DNA of 64,000 nucleotides from Brevibacillus laterosporus (GTDB lineage: Bacteria > Bacillota > Bacilli > Brevibacillales > Brevibacillaceae), in contig CP033464.1 of NCBI GenBank assembly GCA_007833815.1, forward strand, positions 972,501 to 1,036,500, written 5' to 3'. Shown here in pieces: positions 10,603 to 19,337 of this stretch. Made by a program: the position numbers and the translations under genes. Position 1 is the stretch's first letter, and each line of letters opens with the position of its first letter. The notes under the pieces are model-generated. The model made no database searches. It was not told where the DNA came from and saw nothing but the letters and a program-made list of their open reading frames with translations.

Positions 10603-11886
10603 ATGTTAGACGTAAAAGTACTGCGTCAAGATCTTGAAGAAGTAAGACGTCGACTGACGCATCGAAACGAAGAGATCTCCGCATTGGATCAGTTTGCAGA
10701 AGTGGATGAAAAACGTAGACAGCTTATTCAAGAAGGAGATACGCTAAAAAATAAACGTAATACAGTATCAGAGCAAGTAGCTGTATTAAAGCGCAATAAA
10801 GAGAATGCAGATCATCTGATCTCTGAAATGAAGGAAGTAAATGAGCGCATTAAAGCATTGGATGAAGAGCTTCGTGAGTTAGATGAGCAGCTAAACATCA
10901 TTTTGTTAAGTCTTCCGAATTTGCCGCATGAAAGCACACCAATCGGTACAACAGAGGATGACAATGTAGTGCATCGCACGTGGGGAGAAGTTCCTACATT
11001 CAACTTTGAGCCAAAACCACATTGGGAAGTAGCTGATGCTCTTGGTATTCTTGATTTTGAAACAGCGTCCAAAGTTACAGGAAGCCGTTTTGTTTTCTAT
11101 AAAGGCATGGGTGCTCGTTTAGAGCGTGCATTAATGAACTTCATGATGGATCTTCATGCAGACAAGCATGGATATGAAGAAGTGTTGCCACCATATATGG
11201 TTAATCGTGCTAGCATGACGGGGACAGGTCAATTGCCTAAATTTGAAGAGGATGCTTTTAAGATAGATGGGGTTGATTACTTCTTGATTCCAACTTCTGA
11301 AGTACCTGTTACAAATATGTACCGTGACGAAATTATTGACGTAACTAAACTTCCGCTTAAATATAATGCATTTAGTGCTTGTTTCCGTTCTGAGGCAGGT
11401 TCAGCGGGACGTGATACACGTGGTTTAATTCGTCAGCATCAGTTTAATAAGGTTGAACTTGTGAAGTTCGTTAAACCTGAAGAATCATATGAAGAGCTAG
11501 AAAAGCTGGTGAACAACGCAGAAACGGTGTTGCAAATGCTAGGTCTGCCATATCGTGTCATGAGTATGTGTACAGGTGACCTTGGGTTTACAGCTGCGAA
11601 GAAATACGATTTGGAAGTATGGCTTGCAAGCTATAGCACCTACCGTGAGATTTCTTCTTGTTCTAATTTTGAGGATTTCCAAGCTCGCCGTGCAAATATT
11701 CGTTTTCGCCGCGATGCAAAAAGCAAACCTGAATTCGTGCATACGATGAACGGTTCTGGCTTGGCATTAGGTCGTACAGTTGCTGCCATTCTGGAAAACT
11801 TCCAACAAGAAGATGGTTCTGTTGTGATTCCAGAAGCATTGCGTCCTTACATGGGTGGGATAGAACGAATTACAGCTAAGAAATAA
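10603..11886 (+). CDS. serS: Seryl-tRNA synthetase
   Basis: Charges tRNA-Ser (and tRNA-Sec where present) with serine. 427 residues with the N-terminal coiled-coil arm for tRNA binding (about 30-100) and a class II core: motif 2 around [21 protein letters not shown] and motif 3 around [15 protein letters not shown]. The start is ATG at 10603 after TTGGAGGGG; an upstream in-frame ATG inside the ribosome binding site region is rejected. It is controlled by the upstream T-box. Confidence 0.98.
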   Translation: MLDVKVLRQDLEEVRRRLTHRNEEISALDQFAEVDEKRRQLIQEGDTLKNKRNTVSEQVAVLKRNKENADHLISEMKEVNERIKALDEELRELDEQLNIILLSLPNLPHESTPIGTTEDDNVVHRTWGEVPTFNFEPKPHWEVADALGILDFETASKVTGSRFVFYKGMGARLERALMNFMMDLHADKHGYEEVLPPYMVNRASMTGTGQLPKFEEDAFKIDGVDYFLIPTSEVPVTNMYRDEIIDVTKLPLKYNAFSACFRSEAGSAGRDTRGLIRQHQFNKVELVKFVKPEESYEELEKLVNNAETVLQMLGLPYRVMSMCTGDLGFTAAKKYDLEVWLASYSTYREISSCSNFEDFQARRANIRFRRDAKSKPEFVHTMNGSGLALGRTVAAILENFQQEDGSVVIPEALRPYMGGIERITAKK

Positions 11887-11933
11887 ACAGGGTAAGTAGC
11901 TATATCGTGGTTTCCTAAAACCTCATAGATAAA

Positions 11934-11982
11934 AGTAAAACTGGTAAGTAGTCTATTCAAGAGACAGCTACCAGTTTTTTTA
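11934..11982 (+). terminator. Terminator after serS
   Basis: AAACTGGTA with AGTAGTC pairs with GAGACAGC plus TACCAGTTT, followed by a run of seven T. Confidence 0.75.
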
Positions 11983-12061
11983 TGTTTCAACAGCTTGAAA
12001 GGTATTCGTTATAAGAATTTTTCGATAAAAAAGAATTTATTGGAAAATATTTTAAAAAAGA

Positions 12062-12118
12062 TTGTCAATTTCGAATCATCTGTTATATATTAATTAATAT
12101 AAATAATGATTGTTATAA
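12062..12118 (+). promoter_or_regulatory. AT-rich promoter region with a Fur/PerR-like palindrome
   Basis: TTGTCA at 12062-12067 and TATATA at 12084-12089 (16-base spacer) could be the promoter for the mini-protein and aceBA. TAAATAATGATTGTTATA just downstream resembles a Fur or PerR box (about 11 of 14 consensus positions by eye). Neither assignment is firm. Confidence 0.3.
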
Positions 12119-12151
12119 TACAGATTTGAAACAGGATAAGGAGGATGAAAG

Positions 12152-12304
12152 ATGGATTGCTACAAATGTAATGGAAATGGAGAAAATGATTGCCCACATT
12201 GTAAGGGGAAAGGTCATACGCACGAGGGAGGCTATTGTTCTTCATGCCAAGGACATGGGTGCATTAGTTGCTGTACATGCAGTGGGTCAGGGTTAGTTGA
12301 ATAA
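12152..12304 (+). CDS. Cysteine-rich CXXCXGXG mini-protein
   Basis: A 50-residue protein too short for ordinary gene calling. AAGGAGG lies 8-9 bases before its ATG. It has four CXXC-type pairs: [24 protein letters not shown] and CCTCSGSG, which match the repeated CXXCXGXG zinc-finger motif of DnaJ, but with no J domain. It probably binds two zinc ions as a free-standing DnaJ-type zinc finger. It ends 37 bases before aceB, with no terminator between, so it is probably co-transcribed with aceBA. I know of no assigned function for it. Confidence 0.75.
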   Translation: MDCYKCNGNGENDCPHCKGKGHTHEGGYCSSCQGHGCISCCTCSGSGLVE

Positions 12305-12341
12305 GTTTGGAGGTAGTTACTACACGGAGGAGAGTGCGAAA

Positions 12342-13955
12342 ATGGAAAAGATATTGACTGAAACAGAGCCGTATCCAGTTGGCGTTCTGATTACAGGTGA
12401 GATGAACGAACGTTATCAGGAAATATTGACACCAGGAGCCTTGGGTTTTCTAGCTGATCTATCAAGAACATTTGAAGTAAGACGTCAGGAACTTTTAGTA
12501 AAGAGAGAACAACGACAACAGAAAATTGATCGGGGAATCATGCCCCAGTTTTTAGAGGAAACCAAAAGCATTAGAGAAGGAGACTGGACGATTGCCCCCA
12601 TTCCTGATGATCTACAGGATCGTCGGGTAGAAATTACTGGTCCTACTTCTGATCGGAAAATGGTAATAAACGCTTGTAATTCAGGTGCCAAAGCTTTTAT
12701 GGCTGATTTTGAAGATGCGAATTCGCCTTCATGGAGAAATACGATAGAAGGTCAAATCAACATGAGAGATGCCATTAACCGTACGATTTCTTTTACCAGC
12801 AAAGAAGGAAAATCCTATCAATTACATGAGAAAATCACTACATTGTTAGCTAGACCGCGTGGCTGGCATTTGCAGGAGAAGCATATTTATGTAGATAATC
12901 ATCCAATATCAGCTAGTTTTGTGGATTTTGGGCTCTATTTTTTTCATAATGCTAAGAAGCTACTGGAAATAGGTTCAGGTCCTTATTTTTATTTACCGAA
13001 GCTAGAAGGGCACGAAGAAGCAAGGTTGTGGAATGATGTTTTTGTATTTGCTCAACAAAGGCTAGGAATTGAACAAGGAACGATCAAAGCGACAGTCCTC
13101 ATAGAAACTATTCTAGCTAGCTTTGAGATGGATGAAATTTTGTATGAGCTACGTGATCACAGTGCTGGACTTAACTGTGGACGGTGGGATTATATCTTTA
13201 GCTTTATCAAAAAATTCTGTAAAAATAAAAGTGTTATATTGCCTGATCGTGCTCAAGTGAATATGACTGTTCCTTTTATGAAAGCTTATACCGATCTAAC
13301 CATTCAGACGTGTCATAAACGTAATGCTCATGCAATGGGAGGAATGGCGGCACAAATCCCTGTTCGAAATGATGTGATAGCGAATGAAGCTGCTTTTGAG
13401 AAAGTAAGGCTGGATAAAGAAAGAGAAGCTCTGGCCGGTCATGATGGTACATGGGTTGCTCATCCTGGTCTTGTGCCAGTAGCATTGAGCGTATTTGATA
13501 AAACCATGCCTTCTGCTAATCAAATTCATCTAAAAAGACCTGATGTACACGTATCTCCGGCAGACTTACTAGCTGTTCCAGCAGGTACTATTACAGAGCA
13601 GGGTGTACGCACGAATATAAGTGTAGCTATTCAATATGTGGAGGCTTGGCTGAGAGGAATGGGTGCAGTACCGATTAATAATCTCATGGAGGATGCAGCT
13701 ACCGCGGAGATATCGCGTGCCCAGGTCTGGCAATGGATTCGACATCCAGATGGGGTCTTTACCGATGGACGTAGGATTACATGGGAATTGGTAGAGGGGA
13801 TGATCCATGAAGAAATGGCTACTTTACAGCAGGAGATAGGTTTAGAACGTTTTGAGGCAGGGGAATTTCCATTGGCTATTGCTTTGTTTAAAGAAGTAGT
13901 TCAAGCGGAAGAGTTTATACCTTTTATTACATTACCAGCATATGAGCATATTTAA
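12342..13955 (+). CDS. aceB: Malate synthase A
   Basis: Condenses glyoxylate with acetyl-CoA to malate, the second step of the glyoxylate shunt. 537 residues, close to the family's 530. Catalytic-region motifs are seen: PRGWHL with the substrate-binding Arg, [37 protein letters not shown] and the near-C-terminal [21 protein letters not shown] with the catalytic Asp. The start ATG at 12342 follows GGAGGAGAG; a TTG frame opening at 12297 overlaps the mini-protein and is rejected. It is 24 bases ahead of aceA. Confidence 0.96.
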   Translation: MEKILTETEPYPVGVLITGEMNERYQEILTPGALGFLADLSRTFEVRRQELLVKREQRQQKIDRGIMPQFLEETKSIREGDWTIAPIPDDLQDRRVEITGPTSDRKMVINACNSGAKAFMADFEDANSPSWRNTIEGQINMRDAINRTISFTSKEGKSYQLHEKITTLLARPRGWHLQEKHIYVDNHPISASFVDFGLYFFHNAKKLLEIGSGPYFYLPKLEGHEEARLWNDVFVFAQQRLGIEQGTIKATVLIETILASFEMDEILYELRDHSAGLNCGRWDYIFSFIKKFCKNKSVILPDRAQVNMTVPFMKAYTDLTIQTCHKRNAHAMGGMAAQIPVRNDVIANEAAFEKVRLDKEREALAGHDGTWVAHPGLVPVALSVFDKTMPSANQIHLKRPDVHVSPADLLAVPAGTITEQGVRTNISVAIQYVEAWLRGMGAVPINNLMEDAATAEISRAQVWQWIRHPDGVFTDGRRITWELVEGMIHEEMATLQQEIGLERFEAGEFPLAIALFKEVVQAEEFIPFITLPAYEHI

Positions 13956-13979
13956 AAAGAGAATAGGAGTGGGAATCAG

Positions 13980-15263
13980 ATGACTAAATTGAAGCAAATA
14001 AAAGAGTTGGAACAGTCTTGGGAGTCTAAACGTTGGGAAGGAATTACAAGACCATATTCTGCTGAAGAAGTTGTTCGATTACGTGGTTCAATTCAGGTTG
14101 AGCATACATTGGCAAAATTGGGAGCAGAGCGACTTTGGAATCTGCTTCATACCGAGGATTACGTTCATGCCTTGGGAGCTTTAACGGGAAATCAAGCGAT
14201 CCAGCAAGTGAAAGCCGGATTAAAAGCCATCTATTTGAGCGGATGGCAAGTTGCTGCTGATGCCAATCTATCTGGTCACATGTATCCCGATCAAAGCTTG
14301 TATCCAGCTAACAGTGTGCCACAAGTGGTGAAAAGAATTAATCAGGCCCTCCAGCGGGCTGATCAAATTGCTCATTCAGAAGGAAAAGAAGAAACGAATT
14401 GGTTTGCACCAATCATAGCTGATGCTGAAGCAGGATTCGGTGGACCACTTAATGTATTTGAATTAATGAAAGCCATGATTGAAGCTGGAGCGGCAGGTGT
14501 TCATTTTGAGGATCAATTAGCTTCTGAGAAAAAGTGTGGTCATATGGGCGGGAAAGTCTTAATTCCTACTCAGGCAGCCGTCCGAAACTTGGTCGCCGCT
14601 CGATTTGCTGCCGATGTGATGGGAGTATCAACTTTAGTGGTAGCTCGTACAGATGCCAATGGGGCTTACCTGCTTACCAGTGATATTGATCCAAGAGATC
14701 AGGAATTTTTGACAGGGGATCGAACAGCAGAAGGCTTCTATCAACTACGTGGGGGACTAGATGCAGCGATTGCCAGAGGACTAGCGTATGCTCCTTATGC
14801 TGATCTTATTTGGTGCGAGACATCGGAACCTAATCTAGAAGAAGCTAGACGTTTTGCAGAAGCAATCCATGAGCAATATCCAAATAAATTGTTAGCCTAT
14901 AATTGCTCTCCATCATTTAATTGGAAAAAGAAACTAGATGAGGAAACTATCGCTTTATTCCAGCAAGAAATCGGCAAGATGGGGTATAAGTTCCAGTTCG
15001 TTACCCTAGCCGGATTCCATGCACTTAACCACAGTATGTTTGAATTAGCTCAAGGCTATCGTGAACGAGGAATGGCGGCTTACTCGGAGTTACAGCAAGC
15101 AGAATTTGCTAGTGAGCAAAAAGGTTATACAGCAACAAGGCATCAACGTGAAGTAGGAACGGGGTATTTTGACGAAATAGCACAAGTGATTTCAGGCGGA
15201 AATTCTTCTACGACTGCATTGCATGGTTCAACGGAAGAAGAGCAATTCTCGGCTAGTAGATAG
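13980..15263 (+). CDS. aceA: Isocitrate lyase
   Basis: Splits isocitrate into glyoxylate and succinate, the first step of the glyoxylate shunt, allowing growth on acetate or fatty acids. 427 residues. The signature [15 protein letters not shown] holds the catalytic Cys186. Metal and substrate residues are present in [10 protein letters not shown] and WCETSEPN. It forms an operon with aceB and is closed by the hairpin at 15294-15330. B. subtilis lacks the shunt, so this pair is an accessory block between serS and tadA relative to that species. Confidence 0.97.
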   Translation: MTKLKQIKELEQSWESKRWEGITRPYSAEEVVRLRGSIQVEHTLAKLGAERLWNLLHTEDYVHALGALTGNQAIQQVKAGLKAIYLSGWQVAADANLSGHMYPDQSLYPANSVPQVVKRINQALQRADQIAHSEGKEETNWFAPIIADAEAGFGGPLNVFELMKAMIEAGAAGVHFEDQLASEKKCGHMGGKVLIPTQAAVRNLVAARFAADVMGVSTLVVARTDANGAYLLTSDIDPRDQEFLTGDRTAEGFYQLRGGLDAAIARGLAYAPYADLIWCETSEPNLEEARRFAEAIHEQYPNKLLAYNCSPSFNWKKKLDEETIALFQQEIGKMGYKFQFVTLAGFHALNHSMFELAQGYRERGMAAYSELQQAEFASEQKGYTATRHQREVGTGYFDEIAQVISGGNSSTTALHGSTEEEQFSASR

Positions 15264-15293
15264 GAGATAACAAGAAAAATGACTGGTTATAGA

Positions 15294-15330
15294 AAAAGAG
15301 CAGGTTCCTTTTCGGGAATCCTGCTCTTTA
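15294..15330 (+). terminator. Terminator of aceBA
   Basis: AAAGAGCAGGTTCC and GGGAATCCTGCTCTTT form a long stem around TTTTC. The downstream tract is only TACC, so it may be weak or bidirectional. Confidence 0.65.
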
Positions 15331-15491
15331 CCTATTTGGATGGGGAGGGTACGCTTATCCAGATTTATTTCTTCTATAAATATAGTTTTTAGGGTTGATT
15401 CTCCCTATTCTTTGTTTGATTCTGATTCAATAACACAAGAATGTGGTTACATAATAAAAGATCATTTAATAACGCAGAGGTGATATTGAGA

Positions 15492-15848
15492 ATGAATCCA
15501 ACGAATGTTTTTGAAGTGACACAGCAGGAAACAGAGTCAGGTACAATTGTATTTCTGCATGGTCAACTTGATTTATCCATGGCTCCCTATTTTCGATCGG
15601 TTTTAGAGCCCCTCGCTACACAACAAGATAAAACATTAACCTTAAACCTACGAGATTTACGATATATCGATAGCACAGGGATAGGCATTATTATTTCCTT
15701 TCTAAAAATGCGGAATGAAATGGGGACAACTTTGAACGTAGAGGAAGTTTCCCCCAAAATCCAGCGTCTGTTCGATATGATTGGTATTACCAAGTTTTTA
15801 ATGCCACAAAAGGAATCACGTATGGATAAGACAGGAGGAACGGCATGA
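15492..15848 (+). CDS. rsbV: Anti-sigma factor antagonist RsbV
   Basis: STAS-domain protein of 118 residues that, when unphosphorylated, binds RsbW and frees sigma-B. The phosphorylated serine lies in LRYIDSTGIGIIISF (the Ser-Thr of DSTG). The start ATG at 15492 gives a length near the 109 residues of B. subtilis RsbV; a further-upstream ATG at 15441 has no ribosome binding site. It overlaps rsbW by an ATGA junction. SpoIIAA is the main alternative, but the sigma factor two genes on looks like SigB. Confidence 0.88.
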   Translation: MNPTNVFEVTQQETESGTIVFLHGQLDLSMAPYFRSVLEPLATQQDKTLTLNLRDLRYIDSTGIGIIISFLKMRNEMGTTLNVEEVSPKIQRLFDMIGITKFLMPQKESRMDKTGGTA

Positions 15849-16345
15849 TTGCTCAAAATAAGTTAGTCCGTATGACCATACCGGCTCATGCTGACTTTAT
15901 CGATGTAGTCCGGCTTTCTTTATATGGATTGGCAACCAGAATGGGTTTTTCTTTTGAAGATATTGAAGATATGAAGGTTGCCGTTTCGGAGGCTTGTAAT
16001 AATGTTATTGTTCATGCTTATGCAGGAGTGGATGATGGCTTTATTGATGTGGCATTCGAGACAGCACCTGAAGGTTTGCGTATTGTTATTAAAGACTATG
16101 GGGAGAGCTTTGACTACAAAGGGGCATCTGAAAAAGCTAGTTCCTTACATGATAAAGAAATGACAGATTTAAAAGCTGGTGGTTTAGGAATTTATATGAT
16201 GCAAGCATTGATGGATGAAGTAGAGGTTTCGAATGAGAATGGTACAGAGGTGGTACTTACTAAATGGCTTGGCGGAAGTTTAGGAGGGAATACGCATGCA
16301 GCAGAATCCAATGTTAGCGTCATCTCCCGGGATAGCAGAGAGTGA
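15845..16345 (+). CDS. rsbW: Serine-protein kinase / anti-sigma-B factor RsbW
   Basis: GHKL-type ATPase of 166 residues that holds sigma-B inactive and phosphorylates RsbV. N box EACNNVIVHAY (about 54-64) and G1-type motif DYGESF with GGLGIYMM (G2) are visible. It starts in the ATGA overlap with rsbV. The last 50 bases overlap the start of sigB, so the three genes are tightly coupled in translation. RsbR, S, T, U and X are not present in the window. Confidence 0.9.
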   Translation: MIAQNKLVRMTIPAHADFIDVVRLSLYGLATRMGFSFEDIEDMKVAVSEACNNVIVHAYAGVDDGFIDVAFETAPEGLRIVIKDYGESFDYKGASEKASSLHDKEMTDLKAGGLGIYMMQALMDEVEVSNENGTEVVLTKWLGGSLGGNTHAAESNVSVISRDSRE

Positions 16346-17087
16346 TCTGAAAAAGATACGAAGGTATCAGGAAACTAGTTGCCAAGAACTAGCTACAGAT
16401 TTGTTAATCAAATATGAATCTATGATTAAAATGGCAGCTAAAAAGATCTCTCGTAACTGTCGGGATTTTTATGAGGATTTATATCAGATTGGGCAGATAT
16501 CATTACTGCGCTCATTACAGCAATTTGATGCTAGTTTAGGATTTGCTTTTGAACCTTATGCGATGAAAAGTTTAATTGGGCATATGAAGAATTATTTGAG
16601 AGATAAATCTTGGTATGTCCAAGTGCCACGCCGCATTAAAGAAAAGGGCGCACGTATTCAACAGGTTATTGATGAGCTAACCATTACTTTAGAGCGTTCT
16701 CCAGACGTTCAAGAAATTGCTGATAAAATGGAGATGTCTGTAGAAGAAGCAATTGAAGTATTAGCTGGCCGCGAGTATTATCAACTAACGTCTCTTGATG
16801 CGCCTCTCAGTACAGATGAGGGTGGATCAACGATTGGAGATTTAGTCAGTTCCTCAGTAGATGATTTTGGAGCACTTGAAAATAAACTGGATTTGCAGGA
16901 AGCGATGGAACAATTAAAAGAAGAAGAGCAAAAAGTCATATATTCTGCATACATAGATGGCCTATCTCAACGAGCCATTGCTAATGTATTGGGGATATCA
17001 CAGATGAGTGTATGCCGTATTCAGAAAAGAGCGGTAACTAAGTTGCGAGATATTTTATCAGCGGGGCATATTGCTTCGAAAAAATAG
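16296..17087 (+). CDS. sigB: RNA polymerase sigma-B factor
   Basis: General-stress sigma factor of 263 residues, the family's usual length. Region 2 covers about 30-105 with the core-binding helix (YEDLYQIGQISLLRSLQQFD), region 3 is at about 110-170, and region 4 at about 200-260 has the HTH LSQRAIANVLGISQMSVCRI. The start ATG follows AGGAGGGA that lies inside rsbW. Sigma-F or sigma-G are alternatives, but the partners and length favour SigB. A terminator follows at 17093-17119. Confidence 0.88.
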   Translation: MQQNPMLASSPGIAESDLKKIRRYQETSCQELATDLLIKYESMIKMAAKKISRNCRDFYEDLYQIGQISLLRSLQQFDASLGFAFEPYAMKSLIGHMKNYLRDKSWYVQVPRRIKEKGARIQQVIDELTITLERSPDVQEIADKMEMSVEEAIEVLAGREYYQLTSLDAPLSTDEGGSTIGDLVSSSVDDFGALENKLDLQEAMEQLKEEEQKVIYSAYIDGLSQRAIANVLGISQMSVCRIQKRAVTKLRDILSAGHIASKK

Positions 17088-17092
17088 AGAAG

Positions 17093-17120
17093 ACACGTTA
17101 TTTGATAGCGTGTTTTTTTG
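17093..17120 (+). terminator. Terminator of rsbVW-sigB
   Basis: ACACGTTAT and ATAGCGTGT pair (one wobble) around TTG and are followed by seven T. Confidence 0.8.
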
Positions 17121-17441
17121 TTCGAACAGATAGGGAGAGGATCTAGTTTTTCTTTTTTCAAAAAAGAATGGTGTTTCAAATAAAAGAGTACCCGGTTATA
17201 TTCATGCTACCAACCAAAATTAATAATAGAAAGATTGGAATGGAGAAGTTGCAATATGAAAAGAAGTTAGTTGGATCGTAACATACATAAAAGCTCATCA
17301 ATGAATAACAGTCTAGAAGAAAATTCTGAAACGAGTAGAGAATGAAGTAGCATGCATCTATCGGAAGGATGTTTGAAGTTCGGTAAACACCGAGCTATAC
17401 TGAAGAATAATAGAAATGGGTACGGAAAGTAGTGATGGTAG
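17121..17441 (+). other. Intergenic region before tadA
   Basis: About 320 bases with no supported gene. A 37-codon frame at 17169 has no ribosome binding site. No clear promoter for tadA was found, and the tadA start itself lacks a strong ribosome binding site. Confidence 0.5.
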
Positions 17442-17942
17442 ATGGAACCAAACCACGAGATGTTTATGAGAGAAGCAATGAAAGAAGCGGCAAAAGCGGC
17501 AGCATTAGGAGAGGTTCCGATTGGAGCGGTTATCGTACGAAAAGGAGAGATTGTCGGGAGGGGATATAATCTACGAGAAACGCAAAAGGATCCGACCTTG
17601 CATGCCGAAATGATTGCTATACGCGAAGCAAGCAAGAACTTAGGTGGCTGGCGGTTAATTGGATGTGATCTATATGTGACCCTTGAGCCTTGTCCTATGT
17701 GCGCAGGCGCAATTGTACAAAGTCGGATCGAACAGGTTTATTATGGGGCAACTGATCCGAAAGCGGGTTGTGCAGGGACATTAATGAATTTATGCAATGA
17801 ACCGCGATTTAATCATCAATTACCTGTTTGGGCAGGTGTATTACAAGATGAATGCCAGATGATGCTTAAAGATTTTTTTCGACAACTGCGAAAAAAGAAG
17901 AAGGAAGATGCAAAGAGCATCTCCCTCATCCAGACTGATTAA
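17442..17942 (+). CDS. tadA: tRNA(Arg) adenosine-34 deaminase
   Basis: Converts A34 to inosine in the tRNA-Arg(ACG) wobble position. 166 residues of the cytidine/deoxycytidylate deaminase fold. Zinc ligands and proton shuttle: HAE at 54-56 (His54, Glu56) and PCPMC with Cys84 and Cys87. The C-terminal region LRKKKKEDAKS is basic. The start has only a weak upstream purine stretch (CGGAAAG). It converges on the pseudouridine synthase gene at 17952, leaving ten bases between. Confidence 0.95.
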   Translation: MEPNHEMFMREAMKEAAKAAALGEVPIGAVIVRKGEIVGRGYNLRETQKDPTLHAEMIAIREASKNLGGWRLIGCDLYVTLEPCPMCAGAIVQSRIEQVYYGATDPKAGCAGTLMNLCNEPRFNHQLPVWAGVLQDECQMMLKDFFRQLRKKKKEDAKSISLIQTD

Positions 17943-17951
17943 GTGCTTAGC

Positions 17952-18680
17952 TTATTCGCTTTCATGACCTCTACGTAAGGAATTTAACTCTTCTTCTGTT
18001 AGTTCACGGAACTCACCTAGTTCAAGTGATTCATCCAGTAATAGAGGGCCCATGCGTACTCGCTTCAGATAAACAACCATCAGGTCAAAGGCAGCAAACA
18101 TACGCTTTACCTGATGATATTTCCCTTCCATGATGGTCACATGAATTTCAGAGATGTCCCCCGATTGGAGGATTTCAAGTGTAGCTGGCATGGTTTCATA
18201 ACCGTCATCCAATGTCACACCTTGTTTGAAGGCAGCGATGTGTTCATCTGTAACCCGTCCTTCAATACGTGCAAAATATTCCTTGTCCACTTTCTTTTTA
18301 GGAGTAAGTAGGCTATGAGAGAGTTGACCATCATTGGTTAAAAGGAGTAGTCCTTCTGTGTCGATATCGAGACGACCTACAGGATGTACTTTGTGTCTCC
18401 ATTCATCCGGCAACAAGTCGACAACGGTTTCATGTAGGGCATCTTCTGTCGCTGAAATAACACCTGCTGGTTTATTAAGCATAACGAATACCCAACGCTT
18501 AAATAGAAGCGGTTCACCATTAATTTCTATAAGCTGTTGTTCTGGAATAACGTGCATGCCAGGATCGGTAGCAACAACACCATCAACGGTAACGATGCGC
18601 TGTTTGACCAACTGTTTTACTTCCTTACGTGTTCCCTTGCCTGTGTTAGCTAATACTTTATCTAGACGTTCGCGTTTCAT
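17952..18680 (-). CDS. rsuA: 16S rRNA pseudouridine synthase, RsuA family
   Basis: Isomerises a uridine in rRNA to pseudouridine; by analogy with RsuA probably U516 of 16S rRNA. 242 residues: an N-terminal S4 RNA-binding domain (RLDKVLANTGKGTRKEVKQL) and a catalytic domain with GRLDIDTEGLLLLTND holding the catalytic Asp. KYHQVKRMFAAF is the RsuA-like C-terminal motif. The start has GAGG about eight bases upstream. RluB or RluE activity cannot be ruled out from sequence alone. Confidence 0.88.
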   Translation of the reverse strand: MKRERLDKVLANTGKGTRKEVKQLVKQRIVTVDGVVATDPGMHVIPEQQLIEINGEPLLFKRWVFVMLNKPAGVISATEDALHETVVDLLPDEWRHKVHPVGRLDIDTEGLLLLTNDGQLSHSLLTPKKKVDKEYFARIEGRVTDEHIAAFKQGVTLDDGYETMPATLEILQSGDISEIHVTIMEGKYHQVKRMFAAFDLMVVYLKRVRMGPLLLDESLELGEFRELTEEELNSLRRGHESE

Positions 18681-18800
18681 TTATTCAGCCTCACTTTGTT
18701 CTGCCTTTCTCCCTATATTGGCTGATCTGGTAACGAAAATCAAGGCGACACTCTGGAAATACACTTGCTTGCTTTTTCCTGTGATGGATTTGTTTATCGC

Positions 18801-18830
18801 TTGCTTATCCCAATTCTATTATGGTATGCT
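18801..18830 (+). promoter_or_regulatory. Promoter of the SRP RNA
   Basis: TTGCTT at 18801-18806 and TATGCT at 18825-18830, spacer 18. Predicted start near 18837 leaves about 35 bases of 5' leader to be trimmed, as known for B. subtilis scRNA. Confidence 0.55.
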
Positions 18831-18870
18831 AAGTGAGCAAAAGGTTTTCAGTACTTTGTTTATAAAGTTT

Positions 18871-19138
18871 GCCGTGCTAGATGGGGAGGTTGCGGTGCCC
18901 TGTAACCTGCAATCCGCAATAGCAGGATTGAATTCCTATCAGCGGTCATTTTATGTGAGGCCTGCCTTATACCGTCGGTGTTGAGGATTGGGTCCTATGC
19001 AACGCGAACCTATGAACCTGGTCAGATCCGGAAGGAAGCAGCCATAAGTGGGACCTTGCGTGTGCCGTAGGGTAGCCTGGTCTGAGTCGATTGTATAAGT
19101 AACGCTCGGATGGAATGTATCAATGGTAGGTGCACGGC
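18871..19138 (+). ncRNA. ffs: Signal recognition particle RNA, large (Bacillus) type
   Basis: RNA scaffold of the signal recognition particle that binds Ffh and targets membrane proteins. It matches the Bacillus scRNA at both ends: GTGCTAGATGGGGAGG with the Alu-domain GGTGCCCTGTAACC, and the conserved domain IV loop with GTCAGATCCGGAAGGAAGCA near 19020-19039. GCCGTGC at 18871-18877 pairs with GCACGGC at 19132-19138 and closes the molecule at about 268 nt. It lies between tadA and dnaX, as in B. subtilis. Confidence 0.93.
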
Positions 19139-19151
19139 ATCTATACATATA

Positions 19152-19188
19152 ACTAGAACGTCACTTTTGATAAGTGGCGTTTTTTGTT
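19152..19188 (+). terminator. Terminator of the SRP RNA
   Basis: AACGTCACTT and AAGTGGCGTT pair around TTGAT and run into TTTTTT. Confidence 0.8.
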
Positions 19189-19337
19189 GTTCCCTGGCGA
19201 AGAGTAGCGATTTATTTTGGAGGAAAACTATTACACATAAGCAGGGGCTTACCATTTTGTTGCCGAATCTCTATTTGAAGTCTACTCAACTTTAAAAGCG
19301 CTTACTGAAAGTAATGGAGAAGGGGGAGAGGCAACAG

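Noticed and set aside
12100-12120. Fur or PerR operator upstream of aceBA
   Set aside because: The match is partial and AT-rich sequence gives such matches by chance; kept only as a low-confidence note.
17169-17282. A 37-residue frame upstream of tadA
   Set aside because: No ribosome binding site and no recognisable sequence.
18334-18984. A 216-residue frame opposite the pseudouridine synthase gene
   Set aside because: It is antisense to a clear RsuA-family gene and runs into the SRP RNA.
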